Assembly: GCA_963930655.1 (NCBI GenBank)
Contig: OZ005610.1
Coordinates: 10,049,001 to 10,113,000, forward strand
DNA length: 64,000 nt
Source of the DNA: Myrica gale
Taxonomy: Eukaryota > Streptophyta > Magnoliopsida > Fagales > Myricaceae
Direction of reading: 5' to 3'
The notes beneath the pieces are model-generated. The model was not told where the DNA came from. It did not search any database and saw only the letters and a program-made list of their open reading frames with translations. Of the stretch, positions 61,549 through 64,000 are shown one piece after another. Each line of letters starts with the position of its first letter. Position 1 is the stretch's first letter. Both the position numbers and the translations under genes were made by a program.

Positions 61549-61889
61549 TATGACACTAGGATTGCACAACCGGAAATTCGGTCTGGTTTTCGGACCGAAA
61601 ATTCGGTCCGACCGGATTTTCGGTTGTGCTTATATGGAGGATCAGACTACTTATAAGTGGTTCGGTCCAATCCAGTCCAGTCAAATGCGGTCCAGTCTTG
61701 ACCACTAATTTTTTAAAAAAAATTAGGTTAATTTCAAAAGGGAGGGACATATGAAAATGTAGAGTTTTAGTTTAGATTAAAAATAAACTTTTTAAGTCTG
61801 TAATAAAAAATATATAAAAAAGTATTTATATTAATAAATCCGGACCGGACCACAAATCCGGTCCGGTTTTGTTGAGCCCTACATGACAC
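61549..61889. mobile_element. hAT-like element, 325 bp
   Basis: The element is 61557-61881, flanked by TATGACAC (61549-61556) and CATGACAC (61882-61889), 7 of 8 matching. The ends TAGGATTGCACAA and, inverted, TAGGGCTCAACAA are related. Dense GGTCCGG / CCGGACCGG motifs lie inside both ends, the same design as the element at 46.1 kb but a different sequence. Confidence 0.75.
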
Positions 61890-64000
61890 GTCCGGGGACA
61901 TGGGCTTCTTTTCGGGACTTAGAATAATTAGTAGACCTTACCTAAATAAATTAATGATATGCCCATGCCAATTCTATCTAGCTCTTTCTGGCCTTTGCAC
62001 ACAGTGTTATTTGATTGCCAAATTTTTGGTGAGCAGAGTTAAAAAAAAACTTTTCATAACTACTTTTTCACCTCACCGACTCAAATATCTTTTTACAAAC
62101 TCCAATAAATTTTTACAAACTTTTCACTTATCCTAAGAGAATCTACACTACTTCCAACAAAAAAAATTAAAATTATGTTACCCATCCAAACACAGGCTAA
62201 AAAAACTACAAAATAATCGCTCTCCATCAAATAATGCTTTTTCATTATAATATTCATTCAAATCTTATTTCTCTTCACTTTTCACCAACTCTCATAAAGT
62301 ATCTTCACTTTTTCACTAACCCCATAAACTATCTTCATTTTTCACCAACCCTCGTACCCCCAAATTTTAACCACCTCAAAATTTTAACAATCAAACATCA
62401 CCATATAGGAAGACAAAATAATCATGGCCCAAGTGAATATATTTTTTATGTAAGGAAATAAAAATAGGGACTTGCACTCTCTAACTTTTGGAGTTTTGAC
62501 ACTTTACACTATTATCTATTATTTTTGTCATATTGCACCCACCAACTATTGATTTTATATGTTTTGTACCCTTCGTTAAAACTTTTCGTCAACTGAAATT
62601 TGTTTTTTTTTGTCTATAAAGTTACGATTTTATTTCCAGTTAGTAGTGGACTATGACTATACATAATGACAAGGCAAACCTAAATAATTAATTAAGTTTT
62701 AATCAATTCTTTTTCTAAATTCTGATTTTCTTATGACGAGGGTTACTGGAGCTTCGCCTCGACAACCCTCTAAACTTGTGTAGTCCTCTCGTGTAACATC
62801 TATCGCCCGTATTAACCTCTAAGCTCTATTTATAGGAATAGAATGTTAATTAAAACAAAGTTATGTTCGTAAAAATCACAATTCGTCCAACCAAAATTAT
62901 AAGGATTTATGGTCTTCTTATTTAATAATCAATATCAAAGTAGTTAATTAAGATTAATGCCGACAATACCAAATAATGAAAATTGAAGTAAATAGGTGAA
63001 GGTAACTCAATACCATAAAGCATATGATCAACATATTGACATATAAAGTATGGTAATTAAGTAATGCATGCAATTATTTATTGGTGTAAAGTCAAAATAA
63101 GTTAATAAGACTTATGCACACTCTATTAAAGGATAACTGTAAAAATAATTCACAATTAGTTACAAATAGCATAGCATTATAATCATTTGCTCGAAATGGA
63201 TATAGAAATCTCAACATGAAAGTATAAGAGTGAAAAAGACAATCTCTTACTATGAGAATTTATCAAATAGTTAAAACTCTAGGCTATTAACAAAATATTG
63301 GACCCACGTAACCCGTTTCAAAAGGTACAAAATATATATACAACTACCCTTAGCCAAAAAGTTATCACATAAGTAAAATATGTTTGGAAGGTTTTAACGT
63401 GAACATTTATACAAATATTCACAAAACATAAATGATAGGAACAACTTACTGCTAATAAAGCATATAAAACATAATATTTACTATAGCAAAATGAGTTCTT
63501 CCCGCATTAAATTTTCTATCAACAAAGTATAGCAAACGACTCAATCCAACAAAAGGTTATACAACTAAATCACATAAGATCTTGGCTACCAAGACTTACA
63601 ACATACCAACTACATATGGTAGAAATGCTCCATCACCACATCATGAGTGATCGAGTGCCAAATTAGGATCTAGATTGTATGTAGCTAGATCTCATGGCTA
63701 AAAGTATGTTGGATCTTGTGTACCATTATATTATGCTAAATAAGCAATCACAAATAAAACAAGCAATAAACAGGGTTATGTCTAGCAGCCCAAGCGTTAT
63801 GTAAGATTCTCAGTGGAAATGATAATTGATATTTAGCAGCTCAAGCGTTATGTCTCTTTCAGATCCACACACACAGTTCTTGAGAAGGTTTGAGAGGGGG
63901 AAAATTTCTAGAGAGAAAGTCTCAAACGTGAAAATGACTTTCACGCCTCTCAAATGAAATTCTGAGATATTTATAATGGCTTACTTAGAGCTGCAACTGT
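61890..64000. other. AT-rich region to the window end, no gene seen
   Basis: A MULE-end-like stretch starts at about 62468 (GGGACTTGCACTCTCTAACT) without a visible partner. Sequence near 62.18 kb (TTACCCATCCAAACACAGGC) looks like a MITE terminus. Remaining frames are short and AT-driven. Confidence 0.4.

Noticed and set aside
1..64000. tRNA, rRNA or known microRNA genes
   Set aside because: None could be recognised by eye on either strand; short or diverged ones may have been missed.

Overview
This is a window of a flowering-plant (eudicot-type) nuclear genome. The evidence is AT-rich intergenic DNA, genes with many short GT-AG introns, two recognisable conserved plant genes, and plant-type transposons of the hAT, CACTA, MULE and L1-like LINE groups. 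I cannot name the species from the sequence. Both host genes are on the minus strand. All exon boundaries were read by eye from splice signals and reading-frame continuity.

Left part (about 1.5-5.9 kb): a complete AINTEGUMENTA-like AP2 transcription factor of the BABY BOOM (PLT4) type. It has nine coding exons, including a 9-nt micro-exon, and encodes 718 aa. A TATA-like box and a 17-codon upstream ORF lie in front of it.

Middle part (about 6-33 kb): no intact host gene was found. It is a graveyard of DNA transposons: an 84-bp MITE with a perfect 10-bp target duplication, a 1.18-kb hAT-like element with a perfect 8-bp duplication and a transposase remnant, and a 3.77-kb CACTA element. The CACTA carries six intron-separated exons of a CULLIN1-like gene with an in-frame stop. 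Further right are a degenerate MULE transposase and an element with AGCGGCG arms that contains gene-like pieces.

Right part (33.2-57.4 kb): one very long gene for an ARIADNE-type RBR E3 ubiquitin ligase (ARI7/ARI8-like) with 15 coding exons and 606 aa, stretched over 24 kb. Its exons look intact. Its introns are loaded with LINEs: one nested inside another with a diverged 18-bp target duplication, one without ORF2, one with an inverted reverse-transcriptase segment between two ORF1 copies, and one reduced to a 201-bp tail. Small hAT and MULE-type elements and a roughly 96-bp SINE-like insertion are also present. The large intron 10 (9.1 kb) is mostly one LINE with nested insertions.

Far right (57.5-64 kb): the promoter side of the ARIADNE gene, a short ORF of unknown meaning, a 325-bp hAT-like element and AT-rich sequence without a recognised gene. 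The two host genes are not obviously connected. BBM-type factors control embryo and meristem identity; ARIADNE ligases ubiquitinate proteins. The most unusual structure is the CACTA element with the captured cullin fragment; the LINE derivatives inside the ARIADNE gene come next.
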